From the NCBI RefSeq assembly GCF_000340215.1, contig NW_006921537.1, forward strand, positions 3,455,685-3,519,684: a stretch of DNA of 64,000 bases, in the 5' to 3' direction. Shown piece by piece: positions 33,807 to 43,453 of this stretch; within the stretch, counting starts at the first letter, position 1, and the number at the start of each line of letters is the position of its first letter. A program made the translations under genes and the position numbers. This stretch comes from Pseudocercospora fijiensis CIRAD86 (taxonomy: Eukaryota; Ascomycota; Dothideomycetes; Mycosphaerellales; Mycosphaerellaceae). The notes below the pieces were generated by a model. It worked only from the letters and a program-made list of their open reading frames with translations, did not search any database and had not been told where the DNA came from.

Positions 33807-34290
33807 CTATATAGAGAACGATCTTAGTATTTAGGAACAAGGCGTAGAATTTTAGATTTTAGTATAAGATTACCGACTGCCGCCCTTTTAGCGTAGATAA
33901 TAGCGAGATACCTAGAGTCTAGCCTAGAGCAGTAGGAGACTATAATGCGATTTTGATTAATATAGACCTTTTAGTGCTTCTTACTTCCTTTTTAACGTAA
34001 AATAGTCGTAGTACGAGGATAGAGCTAATGCCGACGAGTGAGCTCGTAAAAGCTTACCTTAGCCTTCGTCGCTCCGACGTACTACTTATCGCTATACAGC
34101 TCTATAGTAATCTCGTAATATGAATGCTTGCCGACTCCAATGAGTTACTAGATTAGCTTAAAGAATGTAACGGGGCAAGTTTGAGTAAAACCTAACACAA
34201 AAGCTTTTGCTCTACCTTACACCTTATAAGTCCCAGTGTCTACCAACCTCCGTCCTTGTCCCGCCTCTTTCTCCCAAACCCTACACTACG

Positions 34291-35288
34291 CTACGCATGA
34301 TTAGCCCTAACCCCCCCATCAACACACAAAACCACCCCATTACAATACCCCCCAGCCTTACCAGCCAAATACAACACCGTGCCCGCAAGTTCCTCCTCCC
34401 TCCCCATCCTCTGCGCGGGAACCAAACTCTTCGGCATAACCCCACCCGTACTCTCAAACATCTTCTGCACCGGAACAGTCATTTCGCTAGGAAACCAGCC
34501 AGGCGCAACAACATTCGTCCGAATATCATGGTGCACCAAGAAATTGCCTAAATTCTGCATCAAATGGTGCACGCCGGCTTTGCTGGCGTTGTAAATGAAA
34601 GTATCGGTGAATTTCACCATGCCGCCGGCGGAGCCGATGGTGAGGATTTGGGATGTTGGGGAAGAAGAAGAACGGCGTGTGTTGCCGGCGGCCAAAAGTT
34701 CGAGGAAAGCCATTGTGGTGGCGAAGACGGCTGTGATGTTTGTGTCTAGGACTTTTTCCCAGAGGGAGTGGGGACGGTAGTTGAAATAGTAGTCACGGAT
34801 TTCTTGGATTGAGGAGTCGGGGGAAGGTTTTGGGCGGGGGTTGGGGGTGTCGTCGAAGGAGGTTTGGCCGGCGTTGCAGATGAGGAGGTCTATGTGGCCT
34901 GTTTCTCTGGTGATGAGGTCAACGGCTCTTTGGAGGTCGTCGTGGTCGGATGTTGAGCCTTGGATTGGGATGATGTTGCCGTGAGCCTGAGGTAGTGTTA
35001 GTCCCAGCCCGATTGCCGGCGTAGCCTGATGAATGAAGTCACTGGTGCTTACGGCTTGCTTGGCAGCCTCGTCTAATTTCTCTTTTCGTCGGCCAGTGAT
35101 GTAGACTTTTGCTCCATTGTGTTCCAGAGTCTTGGCAATTATCAGACCCAGACCTGGTTCCTTGTCAGATGCTACATTGCGAGAAGTATACCACCAATCT
35201 CACCAGTACCGCCTCCGGTGACCACGGCGACCATACCGGACACATCGTTAAGGGATTTTGGATCGTATGTTGCTGATGCCATTGTCAT
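34291..35288 (-). CDS. Short-chain dehydrogenase/reductase
   Basis: Three exons: 35204-35288, 35053-35153 and 34291-34986. Introns are 50 nt (GTGAGA...CTGAC...CCAG) and 66 nt (GTAAGC...CTAAC...CAG), giving 293 residues. The Rossmann NAD(P)-binding motif TGGGTGLGL is assembled across the first splice junction. NAG appears in LLICNAGQT, and the catalytic Ser lies in ILTIGSAGG, followed by YNASKAG (YxxxK). The late segment VVAPGWFPSEM and the C-terminal GVVLCVDGG are typical. Probably cytosolic oxidoreductase; substrate unknown. An in-frame ATG two codons downstream (35282) is an alternative start. Coding strand is C-rich at first, then G-rich after about 34620. It is intact although it sits between two RIP islands. 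Confidence 0.9.
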
Positions 35289-35575
35289 AGCCTGATGGAG
35301 GAAGTCGAGGTGTAAGTGAAATCAATGAAAGAGTGCTTTGGTCTATACCACTCGGCGTCGCAACTGTTCGGTATGCGAGGCACAGCTTGCTGCCCCGCGT
35401 TGAAGACGTCAGACTTCTCCACACGGCAATCGAGAACCCGAACTGCCATTTTCAGAACCTAGATATACGAAATACGAACTACATCGCAACCATACATACA
35501 GTTTCTGCTACAAACTTCGAAGTACATGTATACAGTATCTATGTAATTCCTAGAAGCTAGAAGGCGGGTGGAAGG
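35289..35575. other. Short intergenic region
   Basis: Divergent upstream region of the SDR (-) and of the BTB remnant (+). No gene seen. Confidence 0.4.
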
Positions 35576-35929
35576 ATGCAAGGAAGCACTGAATCTACGA
35601 ATGCTTGTCCAACACTCAAGGGCAACCCGGCCTGCCTTGTGACCACATCAGGCCATACCTACAGCGTCTTCGCGCATCGGAAGGCTATCAATTGTCCCCC
35701 ATTCCGGGCTAGCAAGGGGTTGGGCCAATTGAAAACTCGGCTTCACTGCAAATCAAGGATTACGGCGAATAGCTACTTGTTGTTCAGCGGTCCGAGCCTA
35801 CTCTCTTTCACTCCGATATGTACAGCGGCAGCAGAACAACATTTCGAAGGCGTGATCGAAGGCTTCTCGAAGCTACATGGCTACAACCATGCTATGCTGT
35901 TGTATACAGTAGAACCACATGAGGTGTAA
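35576..35929 (+). pseudogene. BTB/POZ domain gene fragment cut off by transposon
   Basis: From ATG 35576 the frame contains CLVTTSGHTYSVFAHRKAINCPPFRA, like the first strand and helix of a BTB domain (V-x-V-HR-x-x-L-C-x-x-S-x-FF). After a stretch that may be an intron (GC donor near 35727, acceptor GTACAG near 35823) it has AAAEQHFEGVIEGF and MLLYTVEPHEV, like the F-x-E-x...I-L-x-x-x-EPHEV part that follows in fungal BTB proteins. Immediately after EPHEV the frame ends at a GTGTAAGTA sequence that may be a donor, and RIP island 3 begins. The rest of the domain and any partner region are missing. Confidence 0.45.
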
Positions 35930-35939
35930 GTATATCAAC

Positions 35940-38900
35940 CTATACAAGGGTGTAGATCGCGCCGCCACGGCGGCTAGGTTTGTAAGGCCGCTTAACCACT
36001 TCTATAGTTGTTTATAGGCTATATATAGACCGCTAAGAGGTCCAATTTCGAGCCAATTTGAAGCCTTATAATCGCATAGTATAGGCCTGTAAATAAGGAG
36101 TAACGATAAAGCTAAACTAGACCTTATTTAGAGGCTATTTCTACCTCTTATTTATCGACCTGTTTTATCTCTTCCTCGCGGTTACATATCGCGCTTGTTT
36201 CGACCTTACTATCGCTAAATTCTACGCTCTTTACGATGTATAAGAAACACCTACCTCCTAAGGATATAGAAGCGTTACTTACTAAGCTAGAGGTAGAGCG
36301 GCTAGTACGTATAAGGTCGGTAAGGTCGGTAAGGTCGAGAATAGCGCTAAGTTAGTATACAGTTTAAGAGCCTATTTCTACTAAATATGTATAACCGAAG
36401 GCGCCTATTCTTCTACCCTCCTATAGCCGAGTTAAGTAGTGTTTAGGCGTACGAGGGTCTATAAATAGAAGGCTTCGAATACGACGAATACCGCTATTTC
36501 GTAACTAATATATAGTATTGTAAGAATCGACTAAATAAGCTATTAAAGGACTCGTAAGGTCGGTTATATCGCCGACTCGGCTTCGAGTATCGTATCTATA
36601 AGCGCTATATAGACTATAATCGCGTAGATAGTAGAGAGGTTGTTTTTAAGCGCAAACGGCCTTAGCGACAGCGCGTAGCGCGTACGATGTATATATACGA
36701 CTATTGCGCGAAGTTAGTAATTATTAAGGTCTACGAGAAGCGACTAAATCGCGAAATAGGCGAGTTTCTCGATAACTGTATACCGGCCGCGCTACCTTCG
36801 ACTCTAAGTGCGAATTTAACGGTTATAAGGCTAGTCTACGTAGTGTTAAAGCCGCTTACTAACCGCTACTCGTATAGTCTCGAATTCGTCGATTCTTTAC
36901 AAACTAACGATAGCGTAAAGGCGGTATAGAAGGACCTAATCGCTTCTCGAGGTAGCTTAACGTTAGTCGCTTAGTTAGTTAAAGAAATGCGAAGGCCTAA
37001 ATAGAGGCAAATTTGGCATAATGCTAATGCGGTTAGCATTACTCGAGACCGCGTTTCTAGCGCTAATCGAGAAGGTCTAAAGCGACTAAGTAATAAGCGA
37101 AGACAAGGTGCTAAACTAGCTATCGAGGAGCAGTTATAGCAGGCTTATTAGTACTTGTCTACGAAATTCAGTAGTAGAAGTAGCTTTATAGAGATAATTG
37201 AATCTCGTAGAAGCGATAGACTCGTCTATAGAGGCCTAATTTAGGCGGTAAACTAGCAACTTCGAGCCCTTCGCAACTATAGGTCCTTATTCTTACTAGA
37301 TTCTATATACCTCACTAATAGGCTTAAATGGCCTCTCTTAACTATATACATCCGCAATAACTACTTAGAGTAGCTTCTAGCGGCTCACTTCCTTATAGAT
37401 TGCGAGTAAGTATACCTAATTAAGAAGGCAATCTCGAGCCTTCGAGAAATAGCTAAATTAGACTACAAACACTAGATAACCGGTTTTAATAGCTATAGGA
37501 AGTACTTCTTCTTTAACTAGGCTAACCGCTGTTCTTCTAAAGCTAAAGACTAAGACGACTTTAACTATACTAAGCAATCTTCCTAGATACCACTATAGTT
37601 AATAACTGACGACTTAGTAAGTAAACAGCTCGGAGTTAGTTACGGTCTTATAGATTGTAGTATTATTTAACGCCTCTACTAACGGCACCTTATTAAGACC
37701 CTCGAGAAGTACTTTAAGCGCTTTCTACCTATTTTGAAGGCAATAAGCAAGGCTCTATTTATCGCTCGAGACTAAGAAGAATGCTAATACTTTATTAACT
37801 AAGCAATAGCCGCCTTCAACACCTATAATACGGCTAAATCGAGTGAAGAATTGGCCTATTTGAAGGCTAATTAGAAGGCCTCTAACAGCGATCGCTAGGC
37901 GACTTAGGCAAGGCTCGGAGACCCGATTTTAATAGCCGTTCGCACTACTAGTCTATTAGAGGGCTATTATATATACTTGAAGCACCGAGACAAGCGTTAG
38001 ATACGTAAATAGAGCTTACGAGGTACGTATTCTTCCCCTTCTTCTATTACTATCGGAATTCTATAAGAATAGAGTCCTGCTGCATTCCTTAGAATAGGCG
38101 GATTCCTTAGAATAGGCTAGCTTTCGGCCTTTAGTATTATTCTTAGACTTCTACGGCTTCTTGTCTCTTCTATACAATAACAACTAACTATTCTAGGTAC
38201 CGTCCTGCACCTCGTTTAGCTTAATAACTATATCCGCGAGCGCGTCTGTTAAAATAGCGTTGTCGATAAGAATGGCTAGCTTCTAATATAGCGTTAAGAG
38301 AAGACTTCTAAATTTCGACGGTTACCTCTTTCTATATAAAAGAAAATAGCGGATAAGCTTATATAGTGCTATAAGGACATAGACAATAACAAGCCTGCTT
38401 AGCGAATAGCTCTGCCGGCTACGGACGACAATATATATACTAAGTGCTTCTATTACTTCTAGTATAGCTATTACCTTCCTTATAAGCATATTTAGCGCTT
38501 TTATAAGGAAGCAATTAGTCGCCTTACACTATACCGTTATAGCCTCTATATTAGTCGCTTCTAAGGTCCAAATAGCAACCTTATCTACTCCGACTAGCTT
38601 AATACAAAGCTTATTATTAAAGACGAGCAGTTAGCATAGGTCTTCTACGTTAATAAGGCACTAGGAGTGTCTCGGAAGCGCTAGGTAAAGGAATACTTCT
38701 ATTCTATACAAGAAGCAGTCTTATAGGCCTTCTTCCGGTTCTACGACTCGTAGGCTTCTAACCTTACCGACAGTTAGCAATATAAGGCCCTTCTATAGTA
38801 GGTTACTAACTTTGTAGCACTTAGCTACGACTCGCGAGTCGCTTAGATAGACTAGTAGTTTAAGAATAGTACTCCGTAGGCTAAATTGATACCTCGTCGT

Positions 38901-39850
38901 ACTATAAAGTAGCGAGTTGTTAACGATAAGCCGTTGCGGCAACTAGTCTTCTATATAGCTCTAGCTCTATTGCTACTGCTACTAGCACCTATCGCTTCTA
39001 TAACCAACCTTCTATATCGGCCTCGCCTTATTGTCGAAGGCTACGCTCTACTAGTCTATAGTCTACCTAATAGCAACGGCGTTGTTGCTTAGGCTAAAGA
39101 TAAAGACGTACTATACGAGGTTAATAAGGACCTATTTAATAGGCTCTTAGATACAGACCTTCTTCTACAATTAACGCTAATTAGTCGATTGCCGCTATCT
39201 TTGCTAAAGGACGCTAGCAAAAGTGATTAATACGATAACGACGAGGTATTAAGGCATTAATAGCCGTTGCTATCGTCCTTACTAGATAATTTGCCTTTAC
39301 TAAGTAAGCTGTTTCTACCTTCTATAGTAGAGCTACCTTCTATAGCAGAGCTACCTTCTATAGTAGAGCTACTACCTTCTATAGCAGAGCTACTTTCTAT
39401 AGTAGAGCTACTACCTTCTATAGTAGAGCTACCTTCTATAGCAGAGCTACTACCTTCTATAGCACTATCTATAGCTCTATATTCTTTACCTATATAGTCG
39501 CTAGGTAAGGACACTTCAATTAATCTACTATAGCTATTAGGTAGCTCTTATAAACCTCGTCGTTAGAAGCCTTTAATTAGTAAGCCTATAACACCTTCGA
39601 AACGCGCTCGTAGAAGGTTATACGTAGGTATACTACCTAAACTGTACCGGATAGATTAATCCTCTCGTACGCTATCTCCTATACTAATTAGACTACTAAA
39701 ACGACGGATCTAAGGAGAGGTTGTCGCTTCTAAGCGGTAGAAGTGGTAGTGCTAAGGTACAGGCGTAGACTTAGTCGTTTTCGAGCGATTACGGCTGTTC
39801 GGAACGGTAGAAATCCGAGGTAATTGGGTTATATAAGGGGTGTTTACAAT
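35940..39850 (+). mobile_element. RIP-degraded DNA transposon, probably Mutator-like
   Basis: The whole block has RIP character. One conceptual frame runs most of its length with numerous TAG/TAA stops. It begins with ...KDIEALLTKLEVERL, has a YDYCAKLVIIKVYEKRLNREI segment, then SLFLLDSIYLTNRLKWPLLTIYIRNNY...AHFLIDCE, which resembles the DDE core entry of fungal MULE transposases. LETLEKYFKRFLPILKAISKALF and EGYYIYLKHRDKRQIRK follow, then a Pro/Ser-rich tail. I do not see terminal inverted repeats at the composition borders. The transposon nature is clear from the degraded frame and RIP; the superfamily is tentative. Confidence 0.6.
39303..39478 (+). repeat. Minisatellite of 15/18-bp units inside the transposon
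   Basis: Tandem units of the form CTACCTTCTATAGYAGAG, in 15-bp and 18-bp versions, recur about ten times. In the transposon frame they encode repeated PSI(V/A)EL blocks. The unit length keeps the reading frame. Confidence 0.85.
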
Positions 39851-40132
39851 ACCCCGATTTGTACACTAATTTCGGTGGTTTCAGGGCACTCTGCAGGGGC
39901 ATATAGAACCCACAGGGTGTGCTGGAGCTACCTCGAATTTACTTTGTAGGTTGATATACTTGGATCTGAACCACATGCCCTGTTCCTTCTTGTATTAGAA
40001 CTATTGCAGCAGCTCAAGAACTGCCGCATATGCACATCGGGACCCTCGCCAAAAGGCAGTCGCTATGCTGGTACACCACTATACTTGCGGGTGGGATTTT
40101 AAATTGTTCATGCTCACTCACATGCCGCCGCT

Positions 40133-43100
40133 TCATCTTCTTTTACTTCCTCGTCCAGCCCTACCAGGCTTCCCACCTCGTCCTTTCGTGTCGGCATTAG
40201 CTCCGCTAAGCATGACCCTCACGCTCTTGACAGGAACAACACCAATCACTTCCGGCTCACGCCACGCCTTGATGAGTTCGGCTTCCCTGGGCCATATTCT
40301 CTCGGTGTCCCGGCTCTGTGCATCCAGCTTCTTGTTGTCACTCGCATCCCGCGCCCATTTCCCAAGGATTTCTCTGACCGCTTTGCCCTTCTTCTGCTGT
40401 CCAGGTTGCATTTTAGCCTTGTACTTGAACCTGCCAAGAGCCGCCCATGGAGCACAGATAGGTATTGCTTCTAGAATCTCATCGCCAGCAAGAGGCTGCC
40501 CGATAAGCGTATCGAGTTGCGTGAGAGCTGCTTCGTCATCCGCATCGTCTGCGCCGTCTTCGAGGTTCAACCGCCGCATCTCTTCGGCCTCCAGACCTTC
40601 GCGCTGAGCCTTTTCATGTTGTGCCCTCCGACGGGCGCGAGTCTCCTCTGCTGTCTCGGTCTTCGCAGCCTTTGCCGCTGCTTCTGCTTCACGTTTTTCC
40701 TCAGCTTTGCGAGACCCAAGTAGCCGCATGGCAATCTCTCGATCTTCTTCGTCTTGATCCGCATACTTCTCTGCAAGCTTCTTTGCCTTTCCTCTTTTGC
40801 CACGAACCAAGGCCTTGATCTGCTTGGCTTTGGCTTTCTGCGATGGCTGAGGTTTCTTGTCTTTTTCAAACTTGGCAAGCGCTTTGCGCTCCTTGTTCGA
40901 GAGCGGCGCGGATGTTTCTGGTTGTTCCTCTTGGTCTGCGGGAGTGACCGTGCTCTCCGTGTCTTCTCGACCAAGCTCCGCGCCATTCGTGCTGCCTTCG
41001 ACAGACCCAGTTTCCTCATCCTTTTCGTCGTCACCGTCTTCATCTTCATGGTCGTCGTTGTCATGAGCGTCAAAAGCGCTTGATTGTAAAGGATTTCGTT
41101 GACTGCGCGAGTGTTCTTCCTCATCATCATTATAGTCCGGCGTGCCGTATGTCCGCTCACGTTGTTCTTCTGGTGATTCGTCACTTGAGATCTCGTCTTG
41201 TATTTGCTGCACATCTGGGAACCCGTCATCCTCATCTTCGATACGCGGCGCAGGTGGCGCGTCTGGGAAGTCATCGTCACTGCCATCGTCAGAAGGCTCG
41301 CCTGCAGCCGATGACTCCGCGATCGTCTCAGCATCTGTGAGATCCGGCGTCGCTTGGTAGCTGTCCTGTCGAAGCAAGCGGTGTTTAACATGCCGAGCTT
41401 TGCTTTCTTCGCTGATTTGAAACATGACACCAAAGCCAAGAAGTAGCCGGGCTGGTGGCAAGAAGTTCTTCTTCCCACGAATGATGAAACTGCCGACTGC
41501 AAGATACTCGCCGGTATCTGCAGTCTTTGACACCTGCTCCGCATTCACCCACCAAGCTGACATGACTGCTTTACTGTCCCATGCACTACTCCTGCACACC
41601 ACAAGATCGCCAGCTTGCGCTAGAGTTGAAGGTGGAATGGGAGCACATGGAGTGTGCGGGCTGTTCTTGATAACGACGCTCGAGGCACCGTTAAGGTCTG
41701 CATGCACGTAGACGTCGCCCTTCCTTAGGTGCCGTCTGTAGAGCATTTCGTTCTGCAGATCATCCCTGCCAGCTAGAACCAGATAGCCGTCAGAGGATAT
41801 GAAGTAGATAAACTTCTCGAACCAGAATTGCTTGCGCACAGGTCTCAAGACGTCTTTCTCTTGCTTCAGATCTTTCTTCAGTTTCGCCATTACGTTCTGC
41901 TCGGTGGACTTCAGCGCTTTTTTGGAGGCGGCCTCCGTCCTCTCCTGCTTCGATGCAGCTGTTCTCTTCTGGTCGTAGTACTGGCGAGCATTGCTCCAAG
42001 CAGAGGCGGCCAGATCAATGTCAACGGTGAGACGCTTGTCCTCGGCGCGAGCAGGTGCCGTTTCTGCATCTCCATCTTCGCTGTCTGAAGGCTCACTATC
42101 CGTGACGTCCATTTCCTCATCTGCATCCCGACCAATCTCGGACAACAGCAGCGTGATTGTATTCTCATGCAACTTGAGGGGTAGCTTGATCAGCTCAGCC
42201 ACAGGGTTATGCCGAGCCTGTTCATTCTCGATCAGGCTGCCAATATCGGCCCAGTCCATGCCTTGCGCAATGAGGCCATTGACAGCAGCAGTCGCCTCCT
42301 CAACTCGCTCGACATTTGCCTCTATTGCTTGAGCCTTGCGAACGTGAAGTTCTTGGACTTGCTGCAAGCCCTCGATGCGCTGCTCCTGCTCTTTGCGTGC
42401 ATGCTCGATACGCTTCTTGGCGTTGTCCTCACGCTCCTGAAGTCGCGATTCCAGCTTCTGTCCTTCGATCGAGGAGAAGAACTCATCGACTGCCACGTTG
42501 AAGCCATCATACTCAAGGAACACGAAGGATTGGTCTTCGGCCAGCTGAGCAGGCTTGAAAGGATGAAAGTGCTCGTACATGACATCCTTGCCCTCGTCCG
42601 CCGTCCCATCTGTGTCTTCTTGCTTGCTACTTTGTTTCCTCTTACCCAGTATGTAGCCCTTCGCCACAGGCTGACTAGTGATTTCTGCCACCACACTCTC
42701 CGCTTGCTTGAGAGCCTGCAACACCTTTTCCAGCAGTTCATCGTGTTCCAGCACCCTCTCTGGCTGAAGCTCTCGATCTACTCCAGAGACATGCAGAGCG
42801 TGATCAAGCAGGACAGGCGGGAACTGCGTCGTGGTCACAGCCAATGCTTTCCTCAGCGGATCTCCCGCCTTCTTCTTGATCTTTTTACCAGGCTTCTGCG
42901 CCTCAGCCTGCTGCTTCTCTACAGTCTTCTGCAAGCTTTCCTTCAGCCATTCTTTCGTGAGTGACGGGACTCCTTCATGGTTCTGCCGCAGTGACAAATT
43001 GTACTTCAACCCTTGTCGATACTGCTCGTGCTCCGCACCCTCACTGACACTGCGTAGGAGAGCAAGAATTGTGAGCTCATTGTCGGTGAGCACAATATTG

Positions 43101-43453
43101 CCACCGGCATAGAACTCGAGGAAAAGACGGTATGCGCCGTCTGAGAACTGGAGCTCAATGACTCGATCAGTGCCGATTTGCTTGACAGCAGTGCATCTCC
43201 TGGTTTTGAGGAACTTTCGTAATCGAGCGACGAATGGCGACGGCGCTGCCGCTGTGGCTCGTGCAAACTTGGTGAGATGACAGCGAAAGCCGGAGTCGAC
43301 TAGGAGTTGTTCGCGATGCTCTGGCTTCTGGAACTTGAGCAGAAATATACGCGTCGAAAGGTCGTAGACATTCGCGAGGCGGAGGGTGGTGAGGCTGTTG
43401 GAAAGCTCGTGGGCGATACACTTTACGTCCAGACTAGAGAAGCGCTGCTTCAT
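40133..43453 (-). CDS. RQC2: Rqc2/NEMF-type ribosome quality control factor
   Basis: 1106 residues, single exon, ATG at 43453. NFACT-N covers about residues 1-480 with FSSLDV (Asp9) and GTDRVIEL (Asp96-Arg97), matching residues needed for CAT-tail synthesis in yeast Rqc2. A helical coiled-coil region follows, then NFACT-R at about 540-660 (FWFEKFIYFISSDGYLVLAGRDD, HADLNGASSVVIKN). A long acidic stretch and a Lys/Glu-rich middle follow. NFACT-C lies at about 995-1085 (ICAPWAALGRFKYK, QKKGKAVREIL), and the end is Gly/Arg-rich. The protein binds 60S subunits with stalled peptidyl-tRNA, recruits the Ltn1 ligase and adds Ala/Thr tails in the cytosol. No lesion. The upstream boundary of RIP island 3 is about 280 bp beyond its stop. 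Confidence 0.96.
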   Translation of the reverse strand: MKQRFSSLDVKCIAHELSNSLTTLRLANVYDLSTRIFLLKFQKPEHREQLLVDSGFRCHLTKFARATAAAPSPFVARLRKFLKTRRCTAVKQIGTDRVIELQFSDGAYRLFLEFYAGGNIVLTDNELTILALLRSVSEGAEHEQYRQGLKYNLSLRQNHEGVPSLTKEWLKESLQKTVEKQQAEAQKPGKKIKKKAGDPLRKALAVTTTQFPPVLLDHALHVSGVDRELQPERVLEHDELLEKVLQALKQAESVVAEITSQPVAKGYILGKRKQSSKQEDTDGTADEGKDVMYEHFHPFKPAQLAEDQSFVFLEYDGFNVAVDEFFSSIEGQKLESRLQEREDNAKKRIEHARKEQEQRIEGLQQVQELHVRKAQAIEANVERVEEATAAVNGLIAQGMDWADIGSLIENEQARHNPVAELIKLPLKLHENTITLLLSEIGRDADEEMDVTDSEPSDSEDGDAETAPARAEDKRLTVDIDLAASAWSNARQYYDQKRTAASKQERTEAASKKALKSTEQNVMAKLKKDLKQEKDVLRPVRKQFWFEKFIYFISSDGYLVLAGRDDLQNEMLYRRHLRKGDVYVHADLNGASSVVIKNSPHTPCAPIPPSTLAQAGDLVVCRSSAWDSKAVMSAWWVNAEQVSKTADTGEYLAVGSFIIRGKKNFLPPARLLLGFGVMFQISEESKARHVKHRLLRQDSYQATPDLTDAETIAESSAAGEPSDDGSDDDFPDAPPAPRIEDEDDGFPDVQQIQDEISSDESPEEQRERTYGTPDYNDDEEEHSRSQRNPLQSSAFDAHDNDDHEDEDGDDEKDEETGSVEGSTNGAELGREDTESTVTPADQEEQPETSAPLSNKERKALAKFEKDKKPQPSQKAKAKQIKALVRGKRGKAKKLAEKYADQDEEDREIAMRLLGSRKAEEKREAEAAAKAAKTETAEETRARRRAQHEKAQREGLEAEEMRRLNLEDGADDADDEAALTQLDTLIGQPLAGDEILEAIPICAPWAALGRFKYKAKMQPGQQKKGKAVREILGKWARDASDNKKLDAQSRDTERIWPREAELIKAWREPEVIGVVPVKSVRVMLSGANADTKGRGGKPGRAGRGSKRR

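Larger units (their letters stand above)
32602..34190. repeat. RIP island 2 with degraded copy of the upstream gene pair
   Basis: AT-rich, CpA/TpG-poor and CpG-retaining sequence. It contains, in the same order and orientation as the intact region, an echo of 30005-30240 (about 32985-33290; TCTATCTGCCTCCTTTATAC against TCTATCCGCCTCCTCTGTAT) and a copy of the end of the 31585 gene (about 33430-33600, with a recognisable ELDRDELKKIS against DLDCDELEKVG). It also contains a duplicate of the gene's 3' flank. The segment 33810-34190 has no recognisable origin. Nothing here is likely to be expressed as protein. Confidence 0.75.

Noticed and set aside
39303..39478. Possible CRISPR-like array
   Set aside because: Units are contiguous 15/18-bp tandem repeats without spacers, inside a eukaryotic transposon.
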